Source of the DNA: Mesostigma viride
Lineage: Eukaryota > Streptophyta > Mesostigmatophyceae > Mesostigmatales > Mesostigmataceae
NCBI GenBank assembly: GCA_009746045.1
Contig: RPFO01002010.1
Span: forward strand, 1-63,278
Length of the DNA stretch: 63,278 nucleotides
Reading direction: 5' to 3'
Shown: piece by piece, positions 34,741 to 46,480 of the stretch
How the letters are laid out: the number at the start of each line of letters is the position of its first letter
Position numbering within the stretch: position 1 is the stretch's first letter
Made by a program: the position numbers and the translations under genes
The notes under the pieces: generated by a model
The model's input: the letters and a program-made list of their open reading frames with translations, nothing else
The model's database searches: none
Told to the model about the DNA's origin: nothing

Positions 34741-34845
34741 GACTCCGTAGTATAGTTGGTCAGAATTCCTGCCTGTCAAATTTCGATCGGCGTGAACAGA
34801 AGCTGCAGTACGCAGGAGGCCCGGGTTCAAGTCCCGGCGGGGTCG
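34741..34845 (+). tRNA. trnD-GUC: tRNA-Asp(GTC), intron-containing, gene 3 of 3
   Basis: Exons identical to the other two. The intron is 34,779-34,810 (32 nt), more diverged in its first half (AATTTCGATCGGCGTGAACA). A TTTTT terminator follows. The spacing of 187-197 bp between genes and the divergent spacers indicate tandem duplication of a gene-sized unit. Confidence 0.93.
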
Positions 34846-34933
34846 CCTTTTTAACAGTCTTGACTTGATCCCCTACCGTGAATTTTTTATCTCTAATGGG
34901 ATCTCTACATGTAAAGATCAATGGCTTCCTATA

Positions 34934-35864
34934 CAGTCATTCCCGCGTTAAGTTGCGATCGCCCCCTAACATTTGGCGCCGCAACTTAACGCGGGAACGC
35001 AACTTAACGGTAGAATTAGGCTAGCAGCCCACCACCTCCTCCTCTGACGGACTTCTATACGGCATTCGACAGCTCTCGTCAAGCCCGATCCATCTGCAGC
35101 GTCAAAGCCGGCCAAAGTCCATTTTCCAGGCCAGATAGTATTTTGGACAATTGAAGGCGGGCTGCAAAACACGCCGTGGGCAGCCACGCAGCCGTGCCTG
35201 CATTTTGTAACACAAATGTGTGTTTTAACCCTCTGACTTCGGCTCTCTTTTTGGCGGGTTACTTAGTTGCCAGCCGGCTTCACGTTTGACTGTGACAAAA
35301 CATGGGAATAGTCCGTCGTGAGGGAACTGAAGCTTCATTTAAGTACTGTCAATGGCCTGCAGTGCATGTAAAGAATAATAACAACATGGAGGCCACATAC
35401 AGCGAGACTGCCTGTGGCCTCAACGACCTTGTCTTCAGTTTGCCCTTATGTGGTGCCGTGCATTCGGCATGATGACCGACCAGTGGTAATTTCCGGCAAG
35501 ATGTCTCAATTACATACCCTGCATGGTCGTGGATTCTTATGTACCGCAACCCGCAGGCTGCAAAACTGAGTTTGTAAGGTTCAGTGCATTCGCGCTTTAC
35601 ACCTAAGCCAGCAGGCGGGGAAATTTGCGCGCCAGTGCGGGGGCTTGCGTATTTTGCCGCCTAAAATCACGTAGCGGGTCCGGACTTGGCAAAAAATGGC
35701 CTCCTGTGCGGCCAAAAATGGCCCGACACCTACAAATCGAGTCATTACCGCGTTAAGTTGCGATGGCCTCCATGCTTAAGTTGCGGTCGCCCCCCAAACT
35801 TCGACGCCGCAACTTAACGCGGGAACGCAACCTTAAGAAACGCAACTTAACGCGGGAATGACTG
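34934..35864. mobile_element. TA-flanked MITE (Tc1/mariner-like ends)
   Basis: The 931-bp element ends in CAGTCATTCCCGCGTTAAGT and continues TTGCG; the exact inverse is at the right end. TA stands on both sides (34,932-34,933; 35,865-35,866). The motif GCAACTTAACGCGGGAA recurs subterminally near both ends. No transposase frame. A TA target duplication with a perfect TIR of about 24 bp suggests a mariner- or pogo-type non-autonomous element. Confidence 0.85.
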
Positions 35865-36299
35865 TACATAATGTTACACATGATGCTATAGACGGTCACT
35901 CACATCTCGCCAAATGGCACTGAACGCTGCCTCGATTATCTTGTTGTGGACAAGCGTCATGAAGGATCTGTACTATAGCTGCTCGCTCGCACGTAATGGC
36001 CCCCTAGTGCGCTAAGATCATCGCATCATCACCACCCGCATCCGCCTGCATTTTTCGGGGAAATGGGTATATTTTTATTAGCCAATTATGGACCAAAGAG
36101 GTGAGAGGGGAAAAGAGGATCAGCGAATCCTAATTGAATCCGCCTGCAATTCCCCTCGAACTTTCGTAAGCACGTGGCACCACCTGATTTGCGCACACTG
36201 CAGTTGCTTGAGAAATCTCACGACGCGCTGGAGGACTTCCCTGAAAAACTCGCCCACAAGCGCGTGGCGGAGGAGCTAGCTAGTTCGTCGACGCGCTAG

Positions 36300-38490
36300 A
36301 CATCCCGGCCAGCCACGGCCCGGCTGCCCGCTGCATGCCGGCCTGGCATCAGCCCTTAATTCGCCCTTCGGCACCTCGCTGGCAAGCTGCCCGCGGCAGA
36401 GACCCTGCTGCCCCCCCGTTGCCCGCCCCGCTTCACCAGCCTGCACCGGCTCCCCGCCGTCATCCAGGCCCGGCAAGCCCTGCCGCCCCGCGGCCTGCGA
36501 GACAACCGCGACCCCGCCTGCTACGCTCGCCTCAGAGACGAATACGTACACTCGGCCATCTGGCAGGCGACCAAGGAGCAGGATGACCTCCATGCATGTC
36601 CGCGAATACTTCGCCCACCTCGAGGACCAGCACGGCAAGTACGCCTGGATCTGCCCGCGCCACACCCAACGGCCAGCCGGCGCCGCAGACGCTCTCTGGC
36701 TCACCGCAGCAGCTGCTTGACCAGTCGGGTATTCCTCCCAGCCCCGCGGCTGCTAAGTGCCGCCCCCCGTCGCCTCCGCCGCTTGGCCCTCCGGCGGCCG
36801 CCCGCCTGGCGGTGGCGTCCTGCACCGCCCACGCCGCCCGCCGCTGAGTAGGACTAATAGGTACCGGCCCTTACGGAACCCCTGGCCGACCCCGGCAAGC
36901 TACCGCCGTTCACCGAGACCGAGCGGCGCACCGGCCGCCGCCAAGCAAGTTACTTCCGCTTATACGCCGCCTTAGGACCTGACCAGCTCGACCCCGCCCC
37001 GGTGATGAAACTGACGGTGCTCAAGGGGTTCTTGATGGACGTCTGCAACCGGATCTTGCTTGCCAACGGGCCGCCGATTCCTGAGTGGCAGCACAGCTAC
37101 CGTATTGTGCTACAAAAAGTCAAAAACAAAGGTTCCCCTGACAACCCCGCCAACTACCGCGGAGTGTGCATCCAGAGCGCCGCACTCAAGGTGCACAAAC
37201 GCATGATCCTCAACCGCCTAGCTTCGTTCTGCTCTCGACCGTCACCTTGGGGATTGTCAAATGGGCTTTCGCCCTGGGCGCAACACCGTCATGGCCATCT
37301 TCGGTGCGCGCCGCCTCTTCGAGGAAATCGCGCTCCTGCATGCAACCCAGTGGTGAGTTTCCCGCCATCCTGATCTTCGTCGACTTCATCAAGGCTTTTG
37401 ATTCTGTCATCTGGGCCGCTCTATGGGCTGTCCTTGCTCGCGCTCGCGTACGTCCCCACTCCCCTGATTACATATACTTAATACTGTCCTCCGCATGCGC
37501 ACGCGCTGCATGTATGACCGGGGTCGACCACCTCGGTGCGCACTCATGAACACGGCTTTACCCCGCCATGTCCACTGCAGACCGGCGTCCGGCAGCTAGG
37601 TTGCGTCCTGTCGCCGAACCTGTTTATTATTGTAGTGGATTGCGCCAGGCACGTGCCCGCTTTGCTCTGCTGGCTGGCCGTGCCCCTGGCCTAGCCGTGA
37701 TCACAAACGAGCTTGGGAAAGGGGGGCCGACCAACAGGCAGAATTTACTAGCTGTCCTCATTTATGTTGACGACATCACGCTCATTGAGAAGCTGGAGTC
37801 TGCCCATTACTTTGGATGGACTGCCTGCATGGCGCTCGAGGCTCAGGCTGTTGGTGGTCTAGATATCAGCCCCAAAATAACGGAGGCCCGGCCTGGCTCT
37901 CGGCATGCATGCCCGGGCCCCCGCCCCCACTCCACCTCTTACATAGACGACTCCGAGGTCAACTACCCTACTTCAGGCCGCTTCAAGCTGCTCGGCAGTT
38001 GGCTTCCCGACTGCGAGGACGACCTGACAACACGGATGTAGGCATGGCGAGGGCGCAACTCCATGACCACCGCCGCTGGTGGAGCAACCCCGCCCTACCC
38101 CGGATCGTTGCAATGAGCGTGACCTCTTCAAGGTCGTCATTCTGACGTTCCTGCATGACCTACGACGCCGAGACCTGGACACTGACTTAGGAGCTGGAGC
38201 AACGACTCGACGGCAACGTCACCAAGATGCTGCGCAAGGCCCTTAACATACCCTTTGGTTTGCACATGGGTAGTGAGGATTTGTAGGCTGATTTGCATTC
38301 TGTTTCCCACATTCTTAGGCACAGGCGCCTGGGCCTATAGCAGGGCACCTGGTCCGCACAGATCAGGTATAGACACATCAGATAGACTAGCTGGCATCAA
38401 GTGGTGACCATGCATGCAAGCCCGGCCGCCCAGCCTGGACGACCCCAGTCAAGGGAATATAGAGGCAGTGTAGATTAATAGTCAGGCTGA
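36300..38490 (+). pseudogene. L1-type LINE ORF2 reverse transcriptase, frameshifted
   Basis: RT motifs can be followed across several frames: WQHSYRIVLQKVKNKG and NPANYRGVCIQSAALKV (about 37,085-37,200), then ILIFVDFIKAFDSVIWAALW (about 37,365-37,425) and LIYVDDITLIEKLE (about 37,756-37,800). The catalytic YVDD and the first Asp are retained. The 5' part (36,300-36,850) is proline-rich and degraded. The 3' end (38,140-38,490) matches the LINE end at 16.1-16.5 kb in inverse. No frame is open throughout, so it is a dead copy; an apurinic endonuclease domain is not recognisable. Confidence 0.8.
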
Positions 38491-39997
38491 TAGCTTAGCA
38501 CGTGGCACAAGCCTACGCGCATGTGCGCCCATAATATGGCCCCTCCCATGCCGGATGATGCCACGCTCTGCCTATAATGGGACTCCCCATGGATGATGCA
38601 TTAACCCCGGGTTAAGAATTTAGCCAAGCTCTGCCTATGCAGAGAGTCACTCTCTGCTGAGAAGCCATGCCCTAGCTATAGCCATTGTATAGCCATGATG
38701 ATCTTCCCCCCCTATGCCCAGGCCTATGTCCCGCCCTAGGTGCTGGAATACTATGTAGCGGTGTGCAGGTGCACTTTGTGCACCCAGAGCAGGTGTAGTT
38801 TACTAACACCCTAGCCAATTGCATGCAAGAAGTATAGCCAAGAATGTATTAAAAGCCATATGAAGTGAGACATCTATGCCTGGATGCATGGCGATCCAAC
38901 GCCGTGGAAGCCGGGACTACCTAGGGTAGTTGTCTGAGAGGAAAGACGCGAAGGCCGCGCGGGAGCCGCGTGGCTAATGTCTCTACTACGGTATACCTGC
39001 ATGCATGGAGGGAGACAGAGGGTAACAAGAAAGGTTGATAGGGAAAACACACATACACACACCACCACTACCAACACAAACAACCAAAACTAAGTGGGAA
39101 AAGAGGATCGAACGCATGCACACATACATGAAGGGGCTAAAAGAATAAGTAAGGAGTATACATTACTGTACGAAGGGAAAAAGAAAAAAGAAAAAGAAAG
39201 AAAGAAAAAAGAAAAGAAAATGGTACATAATGGTAATAATACGAACAATAATAAAGAAAGACAAAGTAAAGAGTAATAATAATAACAATTAACAAAAACA
39301 AAAGTGGAATAAAGGAAAGTAATACTCCTGTGCACTTAGGTCTAGTGGTGAGTCATCTTCTATAGATTCAGCAATATCGGACACCCCTCTCCGCGGTATA
39401 AGAGGTTTTTCGCAGTTGGGCTGTTTTGAAACGTTGAGTGAGATGCCTTCGGCTCAGGATACTCACACAGCCGCGAAATCATGCCAAAGGTCCCATGTTC
39501 GATAATTTCCTTGCTGCATGGTAGCTTCTAGGCTTTCTTCTTACTTTCTGTGTTCCGCTGAATCTCAGATTTGGGCAGCTACTAGCGTTTTCACGTTTGT
39601 TGCTTTCTGACGACAATGGAATAAAGGAAAGGTCATTGCTGGGATATGGTGAGTCACAGGCGATGTTGGAGTATGGGTCAGGAGCTCGATTTGTCAGCGC
39701 CCATGGTGCATGCCCGGCCGGGGGTCAGACTCCTATCCAACAGGGTCTAAAGCCTCGTGCCCAGCTCACTCCAATGAAAAAGTGTAAGGTGAAAAGGGGT
39801 AGGCAGTGAAAAAGTAGACAGGATGAACAAAAATAACAGTGAGAGTAATAAAGAGGACTTGAGGCACACAGAGAAGTGGTATGTAAAGAAGAGAAAAAAA
39901 AGGAAAGCAAGAAAGAAGTTTAAGAAAAATTAAAAACAAAGAATAAAGTATACTATAATAAAATAATGATAACAATGAAATGAGAAGAAGAACAAAG

Positions 39998-39998
<1 letters not shown>
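38491..39998. other. No gene recognised; purine-rich stretches
   Basis: Contains AAAG/AAAAAG-rich tracts (39,170-39,225 and 39,890-39,940), an ACAC-rich stretch (39,045-39,075) and TAA-rich sequence leading into the microsatellite. Short open frames are low-complexity. Confidence 0.5.

Positions 39999-40089
<91 letters not shown>
39999..40089. repeat. (TAA)n microsatellite
   Basis: About 30 copies of a TAA trinucleotide abutting the foldback element. Confidence 0.97.
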
Positions 40090-40626
40090 GCACGTGACTG
40101 CGCCACGTGGGTGCCAATACAGAGTAAAGGAACCTTCAACCCTATATACACAGCGAGAAGGAGGGAGGGCGCCAGTAGCTTCTCTCACTGCCGCAATTAA
40201 GTGGGCAGGCCACAGAGCGCTCTCTCCACACCATGGTGCATGCCGGGCGCAACACTGTGGGTGCAATACAACCGGTGCAATACCATAGGTAGGCTGACGC
40301 ATAGCTTATGCTACAAATTAAGGTGAGGTGGGCTCAAGACGTCAGCTAACTAAGGCGCAAGCTGATGACCACAAGGTACCATAGCTAATTGAAGGTTACT
40401 ACTATAACGCTGTGCGCTAATATCATTTCAAGTGCTGGAATGCCTAAGCTATCCCATAATCGATTGCCCCCATCTAGACAACTACTAGCTTCTGTGCTCT
40501 ATCCCGGGGGCCTGCCCACCTGCGGCAGTGATGAGAAGCTAGGGCGCCCTCCCTCCTTCTCGCTGTGTATATAGGGTTGAAGGTTCCTTTACTCTGTATT
40601 GGTACCCACGTGACGCAGTCACGTGC
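40090..40626. mobile_element. Foldback element with about 120-bp inverted termini
   Basis: The left arm (40,090-40,212) begins GCACGTGACTGCGCCACGTG. The right arm (about 40,506-40,626) is its inverse with small differences. Both arms hold CAATACAGAGTAAAGGAACC or its near-inverse. About 290 bp of non-coding sequence lie between. The terminal motif is shared with the repeats at 11,262 and 30,262. Confidence 0.75.
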
Positions 40627-40664
40627 TTATTAATTATAAATAATTCATTAATCCCGGGGGAGCC

Positions 40665-41395
40665 CGGGGGGGCTTCCACAGTTTCTAGCTTGTTGACATA
40701 AAGGTCCCCGCCCCCACCAGTACACTTGGGGCTTCTCGGGGTTGCATGGTTTTGTGGCGGATGTAGTCGGGTCACTGATCGCGGCGTTGCTGCTGCTGGG
40801 CTGGCGTCAGGTCGTCGTCAACTGCGACCAGGGGGTGTTCACCACCTTCTTGCGGCGAGAGAGGAACCGAACTCGGGCTGTGATGTCGCTGAAGGTGAGG
40901 ACCACTGGAGGCCGGGGGCCCAGCCTTGGCCCGTGGATGGGGCAGGCGGTTGGCGGCGCCCTGCAGTGTCGCACCTGGCAGCGCCATGCACGCCAAGAGT
41001 TTATTCTTCAGCTAGCTAGCTCGTCGAGAAGAGAGTCTGGGGTCTCCTGCGGCTGCATGTCGAAGCGCCTGCATGAGGATGACCCGGCAGCGCGGCGACG
41101 GTCGGGGTCAGCGGCCTCGCTGCGCGTGTCTTCCAGCTCCTGGAGCTTGGTAATGATGGCGGTCGTGGTAGAGGATGCCTGGCTCTTGAGCAGGTCAGCC
41201 CAGGAGGCGCGAGTCGAGGGGTCATCGCTAGCCCTACCAGCAGGTTGGGCGGCGATGGTGGCCGTTCGCTCGGCGATCTCAAGGACCTGCGTGGCCAGCT
41301 CCCTAGGGCGTCTACCTTGGTAGCAACTGCCTCAAGTTTCACGGACAGTGCCTTGGCCGACTCGGCCTTCCACCTGGTTACATAAGGCGGGTGGT
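40665..41395 (-). pseudogene. L1-type LINE ORF1 remnant, minus strand
   Basis: The minus strand shows a possible coiled coil (KWKAESAKALSVKLEAVATK-like, about 41,300-41,380) and VDDDLTPAQQQQRRDQ (about 40,772-40,840). The tail near 40,680-40,720 has the VYWWGRG pattern. It is the same ORF1 type as at 8.1-9.4 kb, with frameshifts. Confidence 0.65.
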
Positions 41396-41639
41396 CACAG
41401 TGGCTGTAGCCTCGGAAACTTTGGGGTGGCAATGTGCTCAAGATTGCGTACGTAGCAGTAAACTGAGCTAGGCTGGAGCGACTCTAAAGAACAAAGTAGT
41501 ATGGCATATAAACTTTTTTTTTTTAATAGGCATACATAAGAAAGACAAGAAGAACAAGTAAAGTAAATAAAGAGAAAAAAAAAGAAAAAGAAAATGAGGT
41601 GGGGATGGAAACCCCGTGCAACAAACAGAAAAAAAAGCC

Positions 41640-42303
<664 letters not shown>

Positions 42304-42679
42304 AAACCCCACCAATTAAACAAATAGACCTAGTGTGTGAGGTGTGAGAACTTACTTGTAGAAGTGACGAAGAGAGAGCAGCCCAAAGAGGCATGTAAAC
42401 AAGGGTTAACGAAGATGTGTGGAGGCAACCCGACTGGTAGAGCTGGGCCGGAAGCGACGTGGAAAGTACGTAGTAGCCTGGAAAATGCAAAGGAAATATG
42501 ACTAGAGAGAAATCAAAGTAGAATTAGTAGACAAGGTACGCTCCTAGCATAGGAGCGGTTAAGTATGGAATAGCTGTGTGTCACTATCCTAGAAGCGAGA
42601 CACGTATTAATCAAGTTCATGCCGGCATGAACTTGAGTGTACCAGCGAGTGGTTATCGCTGGTAATATTGTGCGGAACC
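42304..42679. other. No gene recognised
   Basis: About 380 bp of mixed sequence between the CAA array and a LINE RT fragment. No motif seen apart from an inverted TTCATGCCGGCATGAA near 42,618-42,633. Confidence 0.5.
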
Positions 42680-42978
42680 TTAGAAGCCAAGTGGCAAAAG
42701 GTTTCCGCACAGTATTAACCTAACTGTATATGGGGACAGGACACAACCTTGCCACACCATGTGGTGAAGGGGGAATGATGGGGTGGTGCCTGATCCGCAG
42801 TCCGCACTACTGCCTGTGAGTGAGACCTCATACAGTCGACGAATGGCAGCAATAAACGCTGGTGGCACCCGATCCAGAGCTAGGATGGCCCAAAGAGCCT
42901 CCCAAAGAACCACACCATACTTGGCTGTATCTGAGAGAGCGCTGTCGATGGCAGGCAAAAGAATAAACTGGATCGATG
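42680..42978 (-). pseudogene. LINE reverse transcriptase fragment, minus strand
   Basis: The minus strand encodes LWEALWAILALDRVPPAFIA and AIRRLYEVSLTGSS, then HHMVWQGCVLSPYTVRL. These match the region after the first catalytic Asp of LINE RTs and the GvrQGcplSPllFnl motif. It is truncated at both ends and abuts the inverted LTR at 42,979. Confidence 0.75.
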
Positions 42979-44048
42979 AGTTAACGTTTTTATAAACGCA
43001 ATGTATTAGGATATGGTTGCAATGCAGCAATGTGTGAATATGGTTGGAAACGGAGCTTAATTGTTAAAATTGGATAATGTTACAGCGCTCACACACTTGA
43101 GGCTTGTACACGAGTTTGCCAAGTCAAGGCAACACACGTGAGGCGGGCTCGCAAGAGATGCCCAATTGGCACTGGCCTATTCTTTATATACTTGTGCACT
43201 GTGCTTGCTAGTCCTGAGCAGCCTAGGAGGCCTGCTCAGTAATAACACTCCCGGTACAGTATTCACTAATCACTACCTGTACAGCGCCCAGTTCCTATAC
43301 AGTAGGTCTGCCATACAGGTACAGTGACCACAGAGCACAGTCCACAGTGACTATTGCATCTGCACCTAGAAGTCCAGGACTAAACCTGCGGTACCAACAG
43401 ACCACAGGTTAAGGTTCCTATTTCCTGCGTACGACGTATTAATCCATTATACCGTCGTAGGTTCAGCACCTAATTCCTGTCAGCCCAGGAATTACTGTCG
43501 ACCCCATATGTCGTCGGCAAATATTCACGTCCGCCTTAGAAGAACAGCCGGCTCGCGCTCGCGCGCGACCGGGAAGTCGGAACGCCATAACTTTCTTGAT
43601 ACTTGTCGGAATGAACTCGTTCCGGTGCCGCTGGAATCGCAGAGATATGCCGAATCAGGAACACGCCAATGCGCTTGGCGTTAACTCCAATCCTTTCTTT
43701 TCTTGAGCTGTAGCAGCTCACACAAGTCTACATACAAACACACACTATGGGTACTGGACATCCTCCCTGACTACAAGTCACAACCCGCTGGGCATGACAG
43801 TCAGCTTGGATTCCTTATTATATGTACATAGCACCCATACTGGTTCAGGAGCACAAACAAATTACAATGAGTCCCTATCCCTTCACGGGAGGCTCGTTGT
43901 GTTACCCATGTACAAGAGGTTGGCCAACTGTGGCAGCCCATAGGTGTTCAGCTAAGAACTTGAGAAGTATGTACAACCTTCAGGACCTTAGCCGAAACCC
44001 CACAGATCACCCACAACAGCTCATCAGAAAACATTGCTGACCCCCAGA
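42979..44048 (-). mobile_element. Truncated inverted 3' end of the Copia-like element
   Basis: The minus-strand LTR is 42,979-43,686 (708 bp, ends AGTTAACG and GGCGTTAACT on the plus strand). It is followed by internal sequence 43,687-44,048 matching 28,230-28,585 in inverse. Similarity stops at the GACCCCCAGA stretch exactly where the viral palindrome begins. Divergence from the LTRs at 21-29 kb is higher than between those two. The 5' part of this element is missing. Confidence 0.88.
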
Positions 44049-44384
44049 CCAGCAACTACGTGAGCTACCCCCCCAGAGCCTCTGCAGCCCCCAGTCCCCC
44101 TGGACCCCCTGGACCCCCTGGACCCCCTGGACCCCCCGGAGCCCCCGGTCCGAACAGAAGTCCTGTAATCTCCACCGCCGCCGTCGCCTGTCCCGGCCCC
44201 GGGAGGCGGCGAAGGGGCAAACGAGGGGGAGAAGGTAATCCACCTCCGACCGGCGAGAGGGGCCGGAGAGGCCCCGCCAATTTCACTCGCCCCCCGCCCC
44301 GTCCCTCCCGATGGGCGACGCTTGCTTGGATTCTCTTGCACTACTTCTTTTTTAGACTCTTTCAAAAATAATTATATGGGTAAT

Positions 44385-44450
44385 GAAAAATTGCAAAGGG
44401 TATAGGCTATATATAGGGCTATATATACAGGAATAATATTTCCCGGGGTG
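44385..44450. promoter_or_regulatory. AT-rich block with TATATATA motifs in the left arm
   Basis: GGCTATATATAGGGCTATATATACAGG stands out in GC-rich surroundings. It is flanked by an imperfect inverted pair (GGATTCTCTTGCACTACTTC at about 44,330 and GAAGTCGTGCACGAGAATCC at about 44,459). The mirror block is at about 47,830-47,896. It may be a promoter or replication-associated feature; function is inferred only. Confidence 0.35.
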
Positions 44451-44869
44451 GCTGAAAAAGAAGTCGTGCACGAGAATCCACTCCACCTCCGATGGTCGGG
44501 GGCGGCGGGAGAGGTGGCGGCAGGTTCGCTCGCCCCCCGTCCCGGGTCCGTCGCGCCCCGAGTCTGGATGTGTTTGAAACGTCCTTTTCCCTCCTGGAGG
44601 GGCGGCGCGGGCGGGTGGGGGGTCGAGGGTGGATGAGAATGCGTGGTTTCGGTCGGGCTTCTTTTGGGCTCGGATCCGTTCCAGTCTGCGTCCCGGCGCC
44701 CCCCGGGCCGGGGTTGGGAGGGGGTTGCGCTCGCCCCCCGGGACGGCCGTGTGGGTGGTCCGCTACCCTGGGCCCGGCGACCCTGAGTAAGTGACGGGTG
44801 CAAGTCTACGTCCCGGCGCCCCCCGGGCCGGGGTTAAGAGGGGGCTGCGCTTACGGGGGAGGGAATAAA

Positions 44870-45799
44870 ATGTGGGGGTATGATAACAGCGGCGACGGGC
44901 GAGAAACGGAGATGGCAACCCCGGAGTTCTACGTGACGAACGACGCGGAGGACAAGTGGCGCCAGAGGGTGGGGTCTTCGGTGCAGACCTTCAACTCTGC
45001 CCTGCGGTACAAGTGCGCGAAGACGGGGAGGGGGTTCAAGCGTTTCCGCGAGTCGAAGGCCCGCGACATGTGGGACGGCAAGTGCGCCAAGTGCGCGACC
45101 CCGATCCGCTTCCACTCGTCGGAGGAGGTCCCCCGCATGGGGATCCTGGTGCGTTATCTGGTCCCGGACGGCGCGGGGCTGTCTCTGACCGAGTCGGCGA
45201 CGGGCATGCCCCCCGAGTGGAGGTGCGGGCGTTGCAGGGTGGGCCCTCTGGAATCGGAGTACGACGAGCTGAAGCACCTCAGGATGGAGGAGGAGTACCT
45301 GCGCGCCCGGAAGGGGCTGCCCATCCCGGACGACTCCCCGCCCGTGCTGCCCTTCCCGGAGGCGGCACCGGCCGGGAAGCGGCCCAGGAGCCCTTGCCAG
45401 CATTACGGGGAGTGCCCCCCCGATGTCGACCCCGCGGTGTGGTCGCACGTGAAGAAAGCGTTCTACGGCGTCCAGTCGAGGGTGAAGAGCGACCTGCCCC
45501 TGAGCTGGCAGTCCACGCCCCACGGGGAGCGAGACCTGTCCCCGCGCCTGCTGGAGGCCGTCAGGAAACTGGAGAGCCAGGAGTGGCACTGCGGCCACTG
45601 CGAGGGGCGGATGTCGCTGGACTCCCCTGAGCTCGCCCCGTCCCCCGACAAGACGGACACGTTCGACAGGACGTACTTCCCCGACAACTACAGGTGGCTG
45701 CACGCGGGGTGCAACCGGGCCAAAGCCGTGGACGACTCCATAGACCAGTGCAGGCGCAGGATGGCGGAGTACGAGAAGCTGCCGGACCCCGTGGAATGA
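44870..45799 (+). CDS. Cysteine-rich HNH-like protein, left-arm copy
   Basis: 309 codons from the ATG at 44,870 (AATAAAATG context); an alternative ATG lies at 44,912, and the frame is open further upstream. Three C-x2-C pairs are spaced along the protein (GKCAKCATPI, WRCGRCRVG, WHCGHCEGRM). It ends with NYRWLHAGCNRAK, which resembles the second half of a treble-clef HNH nuclease (L.H..CN..K). The catalytic His of a typical HNH is not obvious, so a pure zinc-binding role is possible. AATAAAG follows the stop at about 45,813. An apparently identical protein is encoded by the opposite arm. Confidence 0.7.
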   Translation: MWGYDNSGDGRETEMATPEFYVTNDAEDKWRQRVGSSVQTFNSALRYKCAKTGRGFKRFRESKARDMWDGKCAKCATPIRFHSSEEVPRMGILVRYLVPDGAGLSLTESATGMPPEWRCGRCRVGPLESEYDELKHLRMEEEYLRARKGLPIPDDSPPVLPFPEAAPAGKRPRSPCQHYGECPPDVDPAVWSHVKKAFYGVQSRVKSDLPLSWQSTPHGERDLSPRLLEAVRKLESQEWHCGHCEGRMSLDSPELAPSPDKTDTFDRTYFPDNYRWLHAGCNRAKAVDDSIDQCRRRMAEYEKLPDPVE

Positions 45800-45879
45800 T
45801 GAACGCCGTATGCTAATAAAGACACCCCTCGTCCAATGCCACGTGTCACCTCATCGCTAGACAGTCCCAAAGCAAAAAG

Positions 45880-46022
45880 GGCCGGGTTCGCCAGCACAAG
45901 GGGCTGGTTTCAAACAGGGTGGGCCGGGTTTGACAGCATAAGAGGCTGGTTTCAAACAGGGTTCGCCAGCATAAGGGGCTGGTTTCAAACAGGGTGGGCC
46001 GGGTTTGACAGCATAAGGGGCG
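45880..46022. repeat. Tandem 37-41 bp repeats near the palindrome centre, left arm
   Basis: Four alternating units of the type GGGCCGGGTTTGACAGCATA/GGTTCGCCAGCATAAGGGGC, each followed by TGGTTTCAAACAGG. The mirror copy is at 46,260-46,402. Confidence 0.85.
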
Positions 46023-46061
46023 GTGCGGTTACTGGAAAAAATATCTAACCCCATGGTATAG

Positions 46062-46219
46062 GATATACCTGAGAGTCTAGGCCCCTACCGGCCCTGTCCA
46101 GGGCCTGCCATGGGACATGTCCCCGGGACCGATCAGAAACGTTTCTGATCGGTCCCGGGGACATGTCCCATGGCAGGCCCTGGACAGGGCCGGTAGGGGC
46201 CTAGACTCTCAGGTATATC
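46062..46219. other. Centre of the palindrome: predicted hairpin terminus
   Basis: A perfect palindrome with no loop sequence. The innermost bases are GGACCGATCAGAAAC then GTTTCTGATCGGTCC around 46,140/46,141. This is where a covalently closed viral end would have been opened or copied through. Confidence 0.7.
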
Positions 46220-46259
46220 CTATACCATGGGGTTAGATATTTTTTCCAGTAACCGCACC

Positions 46260-46402
46260 GCCCTTATGCTGTCAAACCCGGCCCACCCTGTTTGAAACCA
46301 GCCCCTTATGCTGGCGAACCCTGTTTGAAACCAGCCTCTTATGCTGTCAAACCCGGCCCACCCTGTTTGAAACCAGCCCCTTGTGCTGGCGAACCCGGCC
46401 CT
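46260..46402. repeat. Tandem 37-41 bp repeats near the palindrome centre, right arm
   Basis: Inverse of 45,880-46,022, with the same four alternating units. Short direct repeats next to genome ends are common in hairpin-ended large DNA viruses. Confidence 0.85.
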
Positions 46403-46480
46403 TTTTGCTTTGGGACTGTCTAGCGATGAGGTGACACGTGGCATTGGACGAGGGGTGTCTTTATTAGCATACGGCGTTTA

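Noticed and set aside
39336-39510. Possible tRNA-derived SINE (GGTCTAGTGGT ... ATGTTCGATAATTTCC)
   Set aside because: The box spacing is about 150 nt, the B box is poor and no second copy was seen in the window.
44060-44371. Collagen-like Gly-Pro-Pro frame in the palindrome arm
   Set aside because: It rests on a 9-bp CCCCCTGGA tandem repeat whose copy number differs between arms, and the rest of the frame has no domain.
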